In this document: positions 1-13,000 of the stretch, one piece after another
How the letters are laid out: the number at the start of each line of letters is the position of its first letter
How positions within the stretch are numbered: position 1 is the first letter of the stretch
From: Cladopsammia gracilis
Taxonomy: Eukaryota > Cnidaria > Anthozoa > Scleractinia > Dendrophylliidae
DNA: 64,000 nucleotides
NCBI GenBank assembly: GCA_022457155.1
Contig: JAJGOT010000017.1
Span: 1,636,501-1,700,500 of the forward strand
Direction: 5' to 3'
The notes under the pieces: generated by a model
Databases searched by the model: none
What the model was told of the DNA's origin: nothing
The model's input: only the letters and a program-made list of their open reading frames with translations
Translations under genes and position numbers: made by a program

Positions 1-1004
1 TTTCAACAAGTCCCCACCCCCTCCCCCCTTATCAATGTTGTACCAGATCAAAAATGCCATTCAAACTAACAGTTATCAACATTGAAAGGGGGAGGGGGGT
101 CAGTAGCACGTGGCATTGATGTCATTTGTGTTACGCGGTCGCTTTTATACGGAATGAACATTTTTTTTGGAAAGTGTCTCAACCTTTTTGCAACTGCTTG
201 TAGTATGATCATCTGGTTGAGGGTGGCTTGTCCTTCAAAGACTGCATGTCACAGGGTAAATTCTCATTTGAGCCAGCATGCAAGATCTGGTTCTGTAGTT
301 TCCTCTCAGTAATGAAGATGGCCTAAAAATGTATAAGACATCACAAAAATCTAAATGTAATTGCTAATGACAGTTTACTCATGAAAATCGCAGACCTGTA
401 GAATGGGCCCGAGTGCATTTTCTTGTTGCTGACCCTCTGACTTTGTTTTATACTGCATGATGCCCACTTTCATGATGAATTCCAAAAATGTTTGTTCCCC
501 CATGTGAATTGTCTCATACTTACAGCAGCCTCTGTTCGATGCTGCAGTCAAATGCAAAAGTAGGTGGGGCAGCTAGTAGAACAAAGAGGGTGGAGTAGTG
601 ATACAAAAAGTTGGGGTGAATCCATGGTTTTCTGTTAATTTCATAGTTATAATTTATCAAAAAGAAGCATTGTTGCAATAACTGATTTAATTTATAAATT
701 GCCTTTTGTTCATAATTTTTTGTTCACAATTCTCTTTCTTTTATTTCAATCACTTTTTTCTTTTTTTTTTTCCTTTTTGTTTCTTCTTTTTTTTCTATTG
801 TTTGATCCTTTCTTCTTTTTTTTTCAACAAATTGGTGTGTGTAGCGATTTCTAATCATGTACTTAATTTCACTGGCCTGCCAAGATTAGCCTTTGCTACC
901 TGCAGGCTAGTATTGTAAATTCTATAATAACTAACTAATAAAGATTTTTGTTGTTGTTGTTTTGTTGTTGTTAAAAAAAACATTATTTATCAAATAACTT
1001 TTAG
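1..1004. other. ODAD4 intron, no gene seen
   Basis: This stretch precedes the first visible ODAD4 exon and must be intronic, because the exon at 1005 opens in the middle of the TPR region. It holds C-rich and T-rich low-complexity tracts (about 15-30 and 740-830) and a GTT/GTTT-type microsatellite near 950-972. No reading frame resembles the missing N-terminal ODAD4 exons. Confidence 0.6.
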
Positions 1005-4000
1005 GGTCTTTACCAGAAAGCAGAAGCTCTTTATTCAAAGGGTGACTTTGAATATGCTCTCCTTTATTATCACCGTGGATACAAGTTGCGACAAGACCAA
1101 GAGGAGTTTAAGCTGGGAATTCAGAAGGCTCAAGAGGCTATAGACAATGCCATTGGAAGTAAGATATTATTTATTGAATTGACTGTTTTATCTACAGGGA
1201 GGCCTATGCTATCTATTGTTTGAGGTGGCAGTACACATGTATATGTTGTAGGTTGAAATGAAATTCAGGTTAAAGTGATTTCAACTTGATTTCGAATTAC
1301 CTTTGTTTCTGATTTATGATAATGAATCAAAGACAAACGAAATTCAAAATCAAGTTGAAATCATTTTAACCTGAATTTCATTTCAACCTACAACATATAT
1401 ACAGTGTTAGTAGTATTCTACCGGAGTAGTTAGTGGTTACAGTGGCCAATTTACCTAGTTATCAACTGAGTCACAGAGACTAATTTACCTAGTTATCAAC
1501 TGAGTTACAGTAGCCAATTTACCTAGTTATCAACTGAGTTACAGTGGCCAATTTACCTAGTTATCAACTGAGTTACAGTGGCCAATTTACCTAGTTATCA
1601 ACTGAGTTACAGTGGCCAATTTACCTAGTTATCAACTGAGTTACAGTGGCCAATTTACCTAGTTATCAACTGAGTTACAGTGGCCAATTTACCTAGTTAT
1701 CAACTGAGTTACAGTGGCCAATTTACCTAGTTATCAACTGAGTTACAGTGGCCAATTTACCTAGTTATCAACTGAGTTACAGTGGCCAATTTACCTAGTT
1801 ATCAACTGAGTTACAGTGGCCAATTTACCTAGTTATCAACTGAGCTACAGTGGTCAATTTACCTAGTTTCGGGGGTGGAAGCGGAATAATGAATAATGAA
1901 TAACGGCTTAAAAAAGAAAATGAATAAGGAATAACGGCTTCAAAAGAAAATGAATAATGAATAACTAGTGTTTAATCGGGAATAATGAATTATACAAAGA
2001 AAGAATCGCGTAAAGAAGCGATAGAGATCACGAGCTCGAAACTTGCAATCTTTGTCAAAATCAAATCTTTGATGGTTTTAGTGACCTTTCAGTGCCTTCC
2101 AAATCGTAGCCGATTTCGTAACTTTTTCCTGATTGGTGCGTGGTCTTACTGTCCATTGTGTTTATGTCATCACTGTCTGGTTCGTCTCTTTGTGACCGAT
2201 TGTGAGCAGATTCTGTCTGCCTCAGTAACGTCTCGGAGTGTTTTTAGTGTGTCGAAGAGTGTTACACGGTAATCGAACAGTAATTCACAAATGGGGAAAA
2301 AAGAAGAGAGATCGCGACAGACGGTACGTTGAATTAAAGTTTGATATCGTAACTGACATTCGATTCATGTTTAATTATCTGTTGTTCACTACAGTTCATA
2401 CGTTATCAAAATTGCATTATTTCCAGGTCACGTTCCCAATCCTGGTCGCCTGAAAGGTCACAGCGTATAGCTCAAAACGGTCGAAAAGATAGGAAAGGTC
2501 GGTCAATTTTAAGTGTTTAAATGTTGATTTATTGTAGTTCTCTGTTTAGTCAGTTGTCGACCGGGCTAGCATACATGGTATTACGTGATCGTCTGCGAAG
2601 TAGGTTCAGAGTGCAAAATTTTGAGAAATGAAACGAAACCAAACTCAGTCGAACAAATCGTTTTCCTCTGCTCCAAAGAATTCATTTGTATTATATAGAT
2701 TTGATTTTACACTTTGTGGGATTTGTAATCTTATGGCTGATCTACGTTACAATTTTTACAATGCAAAAAACAATTGCTTTTGACTGGGAATATCTCGATG
2801 GTAATTGGTTAACACACCCCCCATAGTGTTTACATTTCCAGCCCCGACATCTCCTTGGAACTTTATGCTGTAAAATTGTTCCCTGGCGTAAAGCTTGTGA
2901 ATTAGTCTCCCACGCAGCCGTTATTTGTCTCGTCACGCAACGCTCCTCTCCACTAACGGCTGCTCAAACCTGGACAACATTCCTTTGTCATTGTGTTTGC
3001 GATAAATTCAGCGAACCAATCATGTATCAGCAAAATGAAAATGACGTCAGTTTTCGCGCGAAAAAAGGCCGGTGGTTTCCGGTTTACATGTGCCAGACAT
3101 CGCAAGTTACACTTACCGCAGACTTGCGCTCACAAAATAAATCATGGAATGAGTAATGAACTGCTCCTAAGCAGCAAATAATTCCTACTTAAGCAGCTAC
3201 TACTAATCTTGCAACTTTTTCAAAGTGAGCCAAAGAAAACTCCATTGTTATGCCAAGAACTAGCAAATAAACGACAGCATAACTAAATAATCTAAACGGC
3301 TCTGGAAAGCGTGAATTCCTCCTGTCACTATCACAGCTAGAGATTTTTTCCTAAGATAAAAGAAACGACAACATTTTCGAAACATTTAGAACAACAGGCC
3401 TGTTATAACTTTAATTTGATCTAAAAGGAAAAATCTCTCAGGCACGTACTTGGGGTAGACTTATTCTAAAGCTGGGCTAAAATGCTTTTAGCGACAAGCA
3501 GGATTTGTACTATGCCTGTCACCTTTTATAACAACCACACTTCTGTTGAGCCATACACGACAGAATATTCGCCTTTCTCGATCTTCGAACCAAAGGTGAG
3601 ACCACGACAACGATGTGACCCGTCTGTTTGGAATCATGGTCAAACATGAGCGGGAGAGGTTGGTAGATTAATGATTTTCCGAAGCCCGTTGGCAAGTTAG
3701 CAAATAGGTCTTTCTTGTCAACAATTATTTTACGAATGGCCTGCTTCTGATGAACATCTAGATCGGGTATTTTAAACATTGACGACACTGCACGAAAACC
3801 TTCATTCAGCGTCACCATCCAACTGAGTCAACGATAAAACGCAGGCTATGATTGGACGAGTCACGCGTAGAGAATTTGGCGCGACGAAGTTCCGAAAATG
3901 GCACTGCAACTGTGATTGGCTTAAATCTGCAAAGGAATGTGGTCCAGGTTTGAGCAGCCGTTAGTGGGGAGGAGCGTTGCGTACGTGACGAGACAAATAA

Positions 4001-7000
4001 CGGCTGCGCGGGAGACTACTTGTGAATAGGAATGGCAGTATTTAATTCTATTCAAATAATTTTAGACAAAGTTAATAATTTATTAAGACATAATTTGTGG
4101 GATTCTATTAGTCGATTTTAGGGATGAGAAGGAAGACAGATATTTTTGTTCGACTGAAGCATAGTTGTTATGGAGAAAAGAAAAAAAAATGTTGTGACGT
4201 GTCTGTTGATTTGCAGTAAAATAGATGCTTATTAGAAAATTAGGCCCAGAGATAACTTAATATCAAAGGTTTTGTCTTCGAGATCTCTGGCACTATTAAT
4301 TTTGCTGCCCTCAAAGCAGTGAGCAGACTTTATCCAAACTCTCCATATCGGCACGTACCATTGTAAATAAGAATATCAAAAAATGTGGTGCTTAGTTATC
4401 TACTAATAATTTGCGCAAAGTAAATATGACCATATGGAAAAAGGTATGTGTCAAATAAACGAATCATGGCAAAAAATTGGATGACATTTGCCTCTAATTT
4501 TTTAACTCGTCCCCAGACCCCCAATTTGACCCTTAAAATCACAGCGAAAACGCCATTTTTTGGAGGGAAAATCAAAATTTCGCCCATTTATCAATTACGT
4601 TTCGGAAATCCACACTCGGATTCCAGTAATTTGGTTGTTATTCTATCTGCCAACGTTAAAATATTTTAATAACTTAAAAAATAAGTCCCGTCATTTTGAC
4701 CGGAAGTGACCAACGTCACGTAACGTCACGTATGGAGTGTTCAACCGCGCGGTCATCGCTTTCAGCGGTATAACTCATTTTAATAGGCGTAATGTCAACA
4801 TCCACACTCGGTTTTGAAGAGAATGGGATCAAGTGAACATTTAGGTGGGAAATATGATTTAGTTGGAGCGAAAAAAATCCCGTCATTTTTCCGTTTTTTC
4901 AGTGCAAATATGCTTCGACTGAGCCCATTTTGGCTTCTATTGATGACTTGAGCGGACTAGCGCCCAGGCCGTTCGAGCTCAACTGCGCATGGGAAATAGT
5001 TCATTTTTAGTTTCAAAAGCGCTTTAATAACATTTTTATTTTAAAAGATATTCATTTCATACGATTGGCGCTACACAGTTCATGTCTATTATAAGTTCAT
5101 TTTAGTAACGCGCACGCCCGGAGCAAATGTCTCCTTTCAAGGGGCAATTTTTTGGTATGACAGTTAGCCTGCATAAGAGGCGTTATTGGGGCGCTCAAGC
5201 GGGTTTTAGGTTGCGAGCGCGAAGCGCGAGACACGCACTCGCGCTACGTGCTCTCGCCCCAAAACCCGCTTGAACGCCACCAATAACGCCTGTTATGCAG
5301 GCTAATATACAGTCAACTCTCTCTTAAGCGACCACCCTTAGTGCAAGAAAAAGTGGTCGCTTAAGAGAGTGGTAGTTCGAGTTGATTGTATTCGTGTAAA
5401 TAGTTACTTTACAAAGTGGTCGCTTACGGGAAGTGGTTGCTTAAGAGAGAGGTCGTTAAGAGAGAGTTGACTGTATATTCTGGAATATTGATTCTCGTTA
5501 TTGAGAAATAAATACTATTAGCTTTGATTTATCTGCTAAGCAAGTTTTTTTTGTCGACATTTGAGTCATTATGAAAAACTGACCAAACCCAAATGAAAAC
5601 ATTACCGCATATTCTCGTTCCCGTGCCAGGAATAAATCAAGAATGAATGCCGGGTTGAAATAAATACCGGGTATATCAGGTCTAGTTTTGAAGAAACGAC
5701 GGAGCGTATACCGAACAGTTCAACAAACTACTCAGTACAGCATTCGCAATAAAATTTTTGTATCTAAGTTTTTAATAAGAGACGAAGTCGAGAAGTCGGT
5801 GTCATTGTGTCGATGATTAGCTTACATTTTAGTTCAGTGTACAGTATATAAGAATAAATGCCACGTCTATAAGGCTGAGTTCTAAATAAACCCTAGTCTG
5901 GAGTTAAATCAATAAATACGGTAATTAGATTGAATATGACGCTGATGGTTTTAAATCATATTTTAATTGAAGTGAAAATCTTCTATTTCACAAAAATTGA
6001 AAGTTAGAAGCTGCCTAAAAAACTCGAATACGGAATAATGAATAACGAGAAAAATTTAAAAATGAATAATGAATAACCTCGAAAAAAATTAAAGGAATAA
6101 TGAATAAGTGAGATCCAATTATTCCGCTTCCACCCCCGACTAGTTATCAACTGAGTTACAGTGGCCAATTTACCTAGTTATCAACTGAGGTACAGAGGCC
6201 AATTTACCTAGTTTTCAACTGAGTTACAGTGGCCAATTTACATAGTTATCAACTGAGTTACAGTGGCCAATTTACCTAGTTATCAACTGAGTTACAGTGG
6301 CCAATTTACCTAGTTATCAACTGAGTTACAGTGGCCAATTTACCTAGTTATCAACTGAGTTACAGAGGCCAATTTACCTAGTTATCAACTGAGTTACAGT
6401 GGCCAATTTACCTAGTTATCAACTGAGTTACAGTGGCCAATTTACCTAGTTATCAACTGAGTTACAGTGGCCAATTCACCTAGTTATCAACTGAGTTACA
6501 GTGGCCAATTTACCTAGTTATCAACTGAGGTACAGTGGCCAATTTACCTAGTTATCAACTGAGTTGCAGAGGCCAATTTACCTAGTTATCAACTGAGTTA
6601 CAGTGGCCAATTCACCTAGTTATCAACTCAGTTGATAGAACCAATTTTCAATTTTCTTCTGCGGTAAGTTCCTGAATGCTCCTGGTTTGAATTTTGCTAA
6701 TCAGTTCTTTTTTCTAGGTAAGGCCAAAGTTAAATTGGAAAACAAAGGAGATTTGTCATTTTTTGCCAAACAAGATGAAGCTGTAAGTACATATCTATTA
6801 AGTGACACTGAGTTGCATTCAGTGCCCGGGGGGGGGGGGGGGGGGGGTACTCCCTCTAATGGGCTATACGGGGATGCTCCGCCCGAAAGGGGTACCTTTT
6901 TGAGGCTGGAGGTATATGAAAGGGTCGGGATTTCACGAGTTGGAGTATATGAAAGGGTAGGGATTTCACGAGTTGGAGTATATGAAAGGGTAGGGATTTC

Positions 7001-10000
7001 ACAAAGAATAGGAAAGGAGTAGCAAAAACAGGAGTTGAAGCATAAAAAAGGTAGGAAAAACTGCCATTTAAGTATTATAAAAAGGGCCGTTCAAAATATA
7101 TCAAACAGACGCATGTAAAGGCTATATGAAAGAGGTACCATTTTCACTCAAAGGTATATGAAAGGGGTACCATTTTCAATGAAAGGTATATGAAAGGGGT
7201 ACCTTTTCTGTCAAAAACGGTATATGAAAGGGTAAGGGTTTGGACCTCGGGGCGGAGCATCCCCGTACAAAACCTTGTTGAGTACCCCCCCCCCCCCCCC
7301 CCCCCGGGATTCAGTGCAACTTTGTCTTACAACCAAGAAGAAAAATAATCATTTTTTAATCATATTGCATTAAGGTGTGAATCAATTTTGATCCTTAATA
7401 GAAAAAGACAACTAAGGGCTACAGCAAACCAACAACTCAGGCTGCAAGGAATCAACAACAGGTCGCAAACAGAGGAAAGAATGTAAAAAGTCCTGTGAAA
7501 TCAGAAAAGACTATTAAGAAGGTGGGTGGCATATTAAGATAAGTTTTCCTTTCTTTTTTTCATCAAAGCCAGAGTAAGATCAAGTATCACAATAGAAAGT
7601 AAAACAACAAATATTTTACCAGTGGCAGATCCAGAATCCATTGTAAGGAGTGAAAGCTGAAAACTGAAAACCCTTTTTTTTTGCAAGATATTATTAAGGA
7701 GGGACTCCCCTAGATTCAGCACTGTTTACAGAGTGAAAAAGTGTCATTACTTTTAATTAATATATTTTCATACTTTTGAGATGAAAATATATAATCCTCT
7801 GAGATTTGAGAAGTTTATTGAATTTAAGTCACTCAACTTGTACAAATCTGTCAACTTATTTGACAGAAATCGATTTACATATATGCATGTCAAAGAGCTA
7901 AAAATGTAATCAAGGTTTATGTTAATATATAATAGAAAGCAAAATATTTTGATGAACCAAAGTAAACCTTTGGAGCTCTAAATACACTGTAAGTTTTGAA
8001 TGCACAAATTGATTACTTTTCCTCATATTTTTTGGTGCAGCTGTTAGGAGAATTATATTCTGACAAGAAATATCTAGAAGAACTTATGGATGACCAAGGT
8101 ACATTGAATTCTTCATTCCAGAGCATTACTACTTAACACAGACCCTACCAGGGGCATAGCTACCTGTACGCACATATGCACGTGCGTACCTGAAAAAGTC
8201 GAAAAAAAAAAGAAAGATTTGGGACTTGAGGATGGGGGGAGGAGGTAGTGGGAGTATTTGAAAATTGATTGTGCGTACCTCTGAAAATGTCCTGGCTATG
8301 CCTCTGCCTATACCCGTTCCTCCCAGTTCCTGGTAGGGACATCACAACAGGTATAATGTGCCAATTGCTGTGCATCCATGTCTGTATCCCCCCCACCCCC
8401 ACATGAAAGGTTATGCCACATACTCTTTTCTTTAACATCCCCTAATATTAATTTTGTGTTAGAGAGGATGTAGGAGACAAGGCCAATGACAAGGTGTTTT
8501 AGCACCGCTTGCATGATCGTACCAGCCAATTCTATTGCTGTACGTGCTCATGCCTATATCCATGTTCCCCAAAAAAAAGGTTATACCACTCACCAGACCG
8601 GGGACTACGTCTCCTACTCTTTTTCAAACAGTGAGTGGGTTCTTTAATGTCCCCTACAATTTGTTATTAAGAAGATGTATATTGGAGACAACTAGGCCGA
8701 CCAATAGCTTCATGTCACTGCCAAATGGCACAATCATCTGAACTGAGACAAGGTGCTTGAGCAGTCAGCCAGTATGATCTTACCAGTTATTTAAAGACCC
8801 TGACTGGTGGTCCGGCCAGGATTTGAATCCACTATCTCCCACTCCCAGGGGGAGGTACTCTGTATTTTTTTTGAAAAGTACTTTATTTGCAATATGAAAA
8901 CACTACTTACAATATGATTACTTACAATATGATTACTGGCATATTAACTGACAATACAAATTATACATGAGACTAATTACTCATGCGCAAAGTGCATTGA
9001 GTTATAAAATGCCCTCTGTTTTTCTTTTTTTAGTCATGCGCATTGCGTGCATGACTTAAAAAATGGGCTTGGTTTTTCTTATTTTTCTTATTTTTTTTTG
9101 TCACGATTTTGCATGCAAATTTATGCACGCATATTTTAGTAACCGGGTCTTGGGTCACTTACCAATTTCTACAAAAATGGCTACCACGCTCGGCATGTGC
9201 TTGGTTTTTAAAACCGTAGATTCGTGTTATCGGAGTAATTACTCACATTTAAAATATTCAAAATGGAAAGAGAAAGCTTTAAAGAATACTCAGAAGCCAC
9301 TATAGTGGAGAAAAAGGAGAGCTTTAAGCGACTAAATCTTGCTTCAAGAAACTTTATACGTAATTCGGGGCGATCGAATCCAAAGAAGCGGAGTTTTAAA
9401 GAATTTTCAAGCAGGCAAGGGAGTTAACCGTAAAAGAAATTTCATTTTTCAGTGAGAATTTATGTCGATATCAATTTGTGATTGCCTTTTTCTTTGTGTT
9501 CTGTGTTCTCTTTAGTTTTGCATTTTGGAGAAATGTAATGTTCCATGATATTATGTAAACAAAACTTGAATTTTAAAGTTCTATTAAACTTCGCACGCGT
9601 CGCCTTACGCAAAGATGTCTGTGTATTTTTTGCAATTTTGATTTCCAATTAAATCAGTTTCTTGGGCAATTTTCAAAACACAACTGGTGTATTTTATTCG
9701 GAGTAGTCATACTTGTTATTCTAGACCGAGCAAAGGTTGCTTGTGACCTTTTGTGCACTGTAAACACAGAGTCAACGGCACACGGTCGCGTAATACTGTT
9801 TTGAGAATTGCCAAAATTTGAAAAATAGCCCGGTCGTGTACTGATTTTATTGTTTTTAAAAGTAGTCTTTTCAAATGTAACAGAAAGCAGTTATGGTTTG
9901 GGAAACATTACACGCAAACTTGTTCGAATGTTTTCTTCATGAAGGAAAAACGCTAGTAAATATAATTGAATTAAATAGCGCTTTCTGAAATAAAGTTTGC

Positions 10001-13000
10001 TTTCAAGATTTTTATTGTTGTTTTGATTTGCGAAAACATTATGCGAATCATCTTCAGGGATAAGAATGGCATTCTATATACACAAAGGAAAAGTCGGAAA
10101 TTTTAGAAAACACTAGATATAATAAAGCAGGTTGCTGAATTTAAATTTCTAAATATTTATTTTGTGATGTTTATGATATAATTCGCAGATGCCAGCTCTC
10201 TGCACTGCAATTAGGATAAGCTTATTAAATAAATCGCCAAGCCTTCCGGAAGCAGAAAATCACTGAATTCTGATACGCGTTTGACTCTTTTAAGGACGGT
10301 GCCACCTAATGGCAAGGTATTTTGCCAGGTTTTTGACTATGCGGGAAAAGTAGATCTTAGCAGGGGCTATTGGAATCCAAAGAGAAAATTGGGGGTAACC
10401 ACGCAATTTTCGGAGATATTTAAGCTTCAATCTGGAAAAAATGCTGACATCAGCATTTTTTCGAAAAAAGGAAAAATAGATCTTTCTTTGCGGATTTCCT
10501 TAGAATTCGCCTTTACATACACAAAAGCAACAATAATTCTAAAAATCTCTAAAACACATAACAAATGGTAACATAACAACTACTGTTTATGTGTTTTAAG
10601 TTACAAAATCATCACAACGGAGCCATTATCGGTCCTGACAGCTTTCCCACGTTCGCCAAAAATACGGTCTTAATAACGTTTGCCCACAACAAAAAATTAA
10701 TGGGGTGCTTAATATGCTTACCACTTCCATTTTATAAGATAAAAAGTAGGGGTCACCATGTGTTTTTACAAGTTATATTTAGATTTTTCAACTTTTACGG
10801 AATCACTTTCGGGGTTCGCGACATTTTTTTCCTATGCCCTCCCTAGTAAGTTGATATTGTGCGTGTCTTTTTCGGGGGCATGCTGGGATTTCCACTCGAC
10901 GGCTTACCGTTCAAAACTTAAAAATACTTTCAGGCACGATAAAAAGACAAACATTGTAGAATTCAAAGGAATTCTATTTGTAGATGTAAGGTGTTCTTGT
11001 GAGAAACATTTTTCGGGGATTTCAAGGTCAAACAGCACAGTAAAGGAGTAAAAAGGCAAAATCGGTTTACTTCCATGATCTACAGTGGATCTACGGATTT
11101 ATTATGTTCCTTCGGGCACAAGAACTTTACATTGTGTGCATCTTCTTCCGATCCATTACCAACTTGAAAACATCAGTGCTATATCGAGGTGACTGGTCGG
11201 CTGCCGAAAAACTCTAGATTGGCAGGTTAGTCTTTTAACGGTTATTTGGAGTCAAAATTTAAGAAATATTTGTTGAAAAGTGCTTGAGTTTTGTAATTTC
11301 ATTTGGCCACGTGTTATTTTCTTGTGAAGCTCCTGTAGTTTTCATGGATTCTCTGATAACTTTAAAAGAGTTTACACTTTAATGTCAAAAAAATCGTGAA
11401 ATAATAAAACACTTTTTTTGCCTAAGTCTACGGCTTTATTTGATTTGATCTAAAAAGATAAGATTTCTTTTCAGTTTATCATGGAAGTTTTTCGCCTATC
11501 AAATTTGCTCTAATGCAAAGAAGTTGAGAATTGACACGATGCGACTTTGAAAAACATCACTTGCCTATAATAGAAAATAAATGAAATCAATTGAACCTAA
11601 ATGCACAAATGTGTTTACGAAAGATTACACCAAAAACCATGCTTGCCAGCAATCCAGGGAGGGAAGACTGTAGTCGGATGCTTCCCGGCTTTGGAGCGGC
11701 CAGTTTTCCTTAGTTGCTGGCTTCAGCCTTGTTTTTTTAAGCTTAATATATCTTCATCAATTGTCAAAAACGGTTTTTTCGAAACGCTTTGCTCATCTCA
11801 ATTCTCCTTTTCGACCTTTGTTTGATTTAACTGGTTAGGAACAATTGTTTTTCTGCTTTTGTTATATACTTTTTTATTTGCAAAAATAGCTACTGGCAAA
11901 AGATTTTTGCAGAGTAAACAAAAATTTCAAACAACGCGAGTTTGGCCGCCAAACAAAAACTTGCAGTCAATTGAAATAACAAAACATGCCAGCCTTTCCT
12001 TGGATTTTATGCCTTGAGGATGCTTGTTTTATGTACAAAAAACACTAGTCTGGTTTGACTTTAAGTTTTGTTAAAAGTTTGAATGGTGAAAAGGAGCCAA
12101 TGTAAACAATCTTCGTAAAGAACGGCAAAACGTACGCGTTCTGCTGATCGAGGCAGCATCGCCAATTAGCTCAAAATAGTTTCATTACCGAGGCTGTGTC
12201 GTTTGCAAAATAGAGAAATAATTTAGCACTTCTAGGCTGCAGAAGGTCTATGAACACATTTTTATAGATTTTTGAGAACTCTATTTATCTGGTATTAAAT
12301 ATAAAGTTTAGAAACTGAGCCAGGGAGTTGACAGTTGACATGAAAAGTGGGCGGAACTTAGTCTTTACCACCCGCGTTCGCGTTTAAAAAATAACCAGTG
12401 TCTCGCGCGACTATCGCGCAATGCATGCGCAGAACGTATGCACAATAACAATAGGTGGCACCGTCCTTAATCAAGGAAAGACATTTTCATTCAAGGAAAT
12501 ATGAGTCATTCAAAAGTTCCGACCTTTTATAGAAAATATAATTTTGATTCAGTGGCCATATAAAAACAGCTTGCTGTCAAATTACATTATGAAATTTGCA
12601 TAAAGCAAAATTGTGTTTTGTGCTTTGAAGAAAGTGTGAAGCCTGGAAAAAACTTATTATAGATGGCAAAATCAAAGCATTTTTTTTAAAGAACCAGCTT
12701 TAAGTTATGGAAACATTTCATTTCGATTTGGTCTTAAAATCACAGAGAGATTTTAGTGAATGCGTCACGCAACGTTTATTTACAAAATGTTTGACTGATT
12801 CATATCACTAAAGATTTGAAAACTTTAAAAAAATGCCAGATATCCTGAATGCGATTTCCTGTTTATTTAGGGCCTACAAAAAGTTAATGGCAATCTGGGC
12901 AGGAGGGGGTATCTGGGTTAAAAATCAAGGTACGAGGGTGGGTCTGCCTGGCCAGGAAGGGGTAAAAAAATCTTGCATCCGTCGTGGGGGGGGGGGATTT

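Larger units (their letters stand above)
1869..6139. mobile_element. 4.27-kb TIR element splitting the minisatellite
   Basis: The termini are a perfect inverted repeat of about 22 bp starting TCGGGGGTGGAAGCGGAATA. CTAGTT is duplicated at 1863-1868 and 6140-6145, giving a 6-bp TSD. Subterminal regions on both sides carry tandem AATAATGAATAAC-type units. No transposase is visible, so it is non-autonomous. Inside are a possible SR-protein exon pair (2291-2497), a nested Mutator-like element (2903-4018), a hairpin MITE (5164-5305) and a TA-flanked MITE (5310-5473). A 6-bp TSD does not settle the superfamily. Confidence 0.85.

Noticed and set aside
706..918. 70-codon frame rich in Phe
   Set aside because: Translation of a T-rich low-complexity tract; no domain or splice context.
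1432..1868. CRISPR-like array (34-bp regular repeats)
   Set aside because: The repeats are contiguous with no unique spacers, lie in an animal gene intron and have no cas genes; it is a minisatellite.
5900..6120. Satellite of AATAATGAATAAC units as an independent repeat
   Set aside because: It mirrors the sequence at 1890-1985 and belongs to the ends of the 1869-6139 element.
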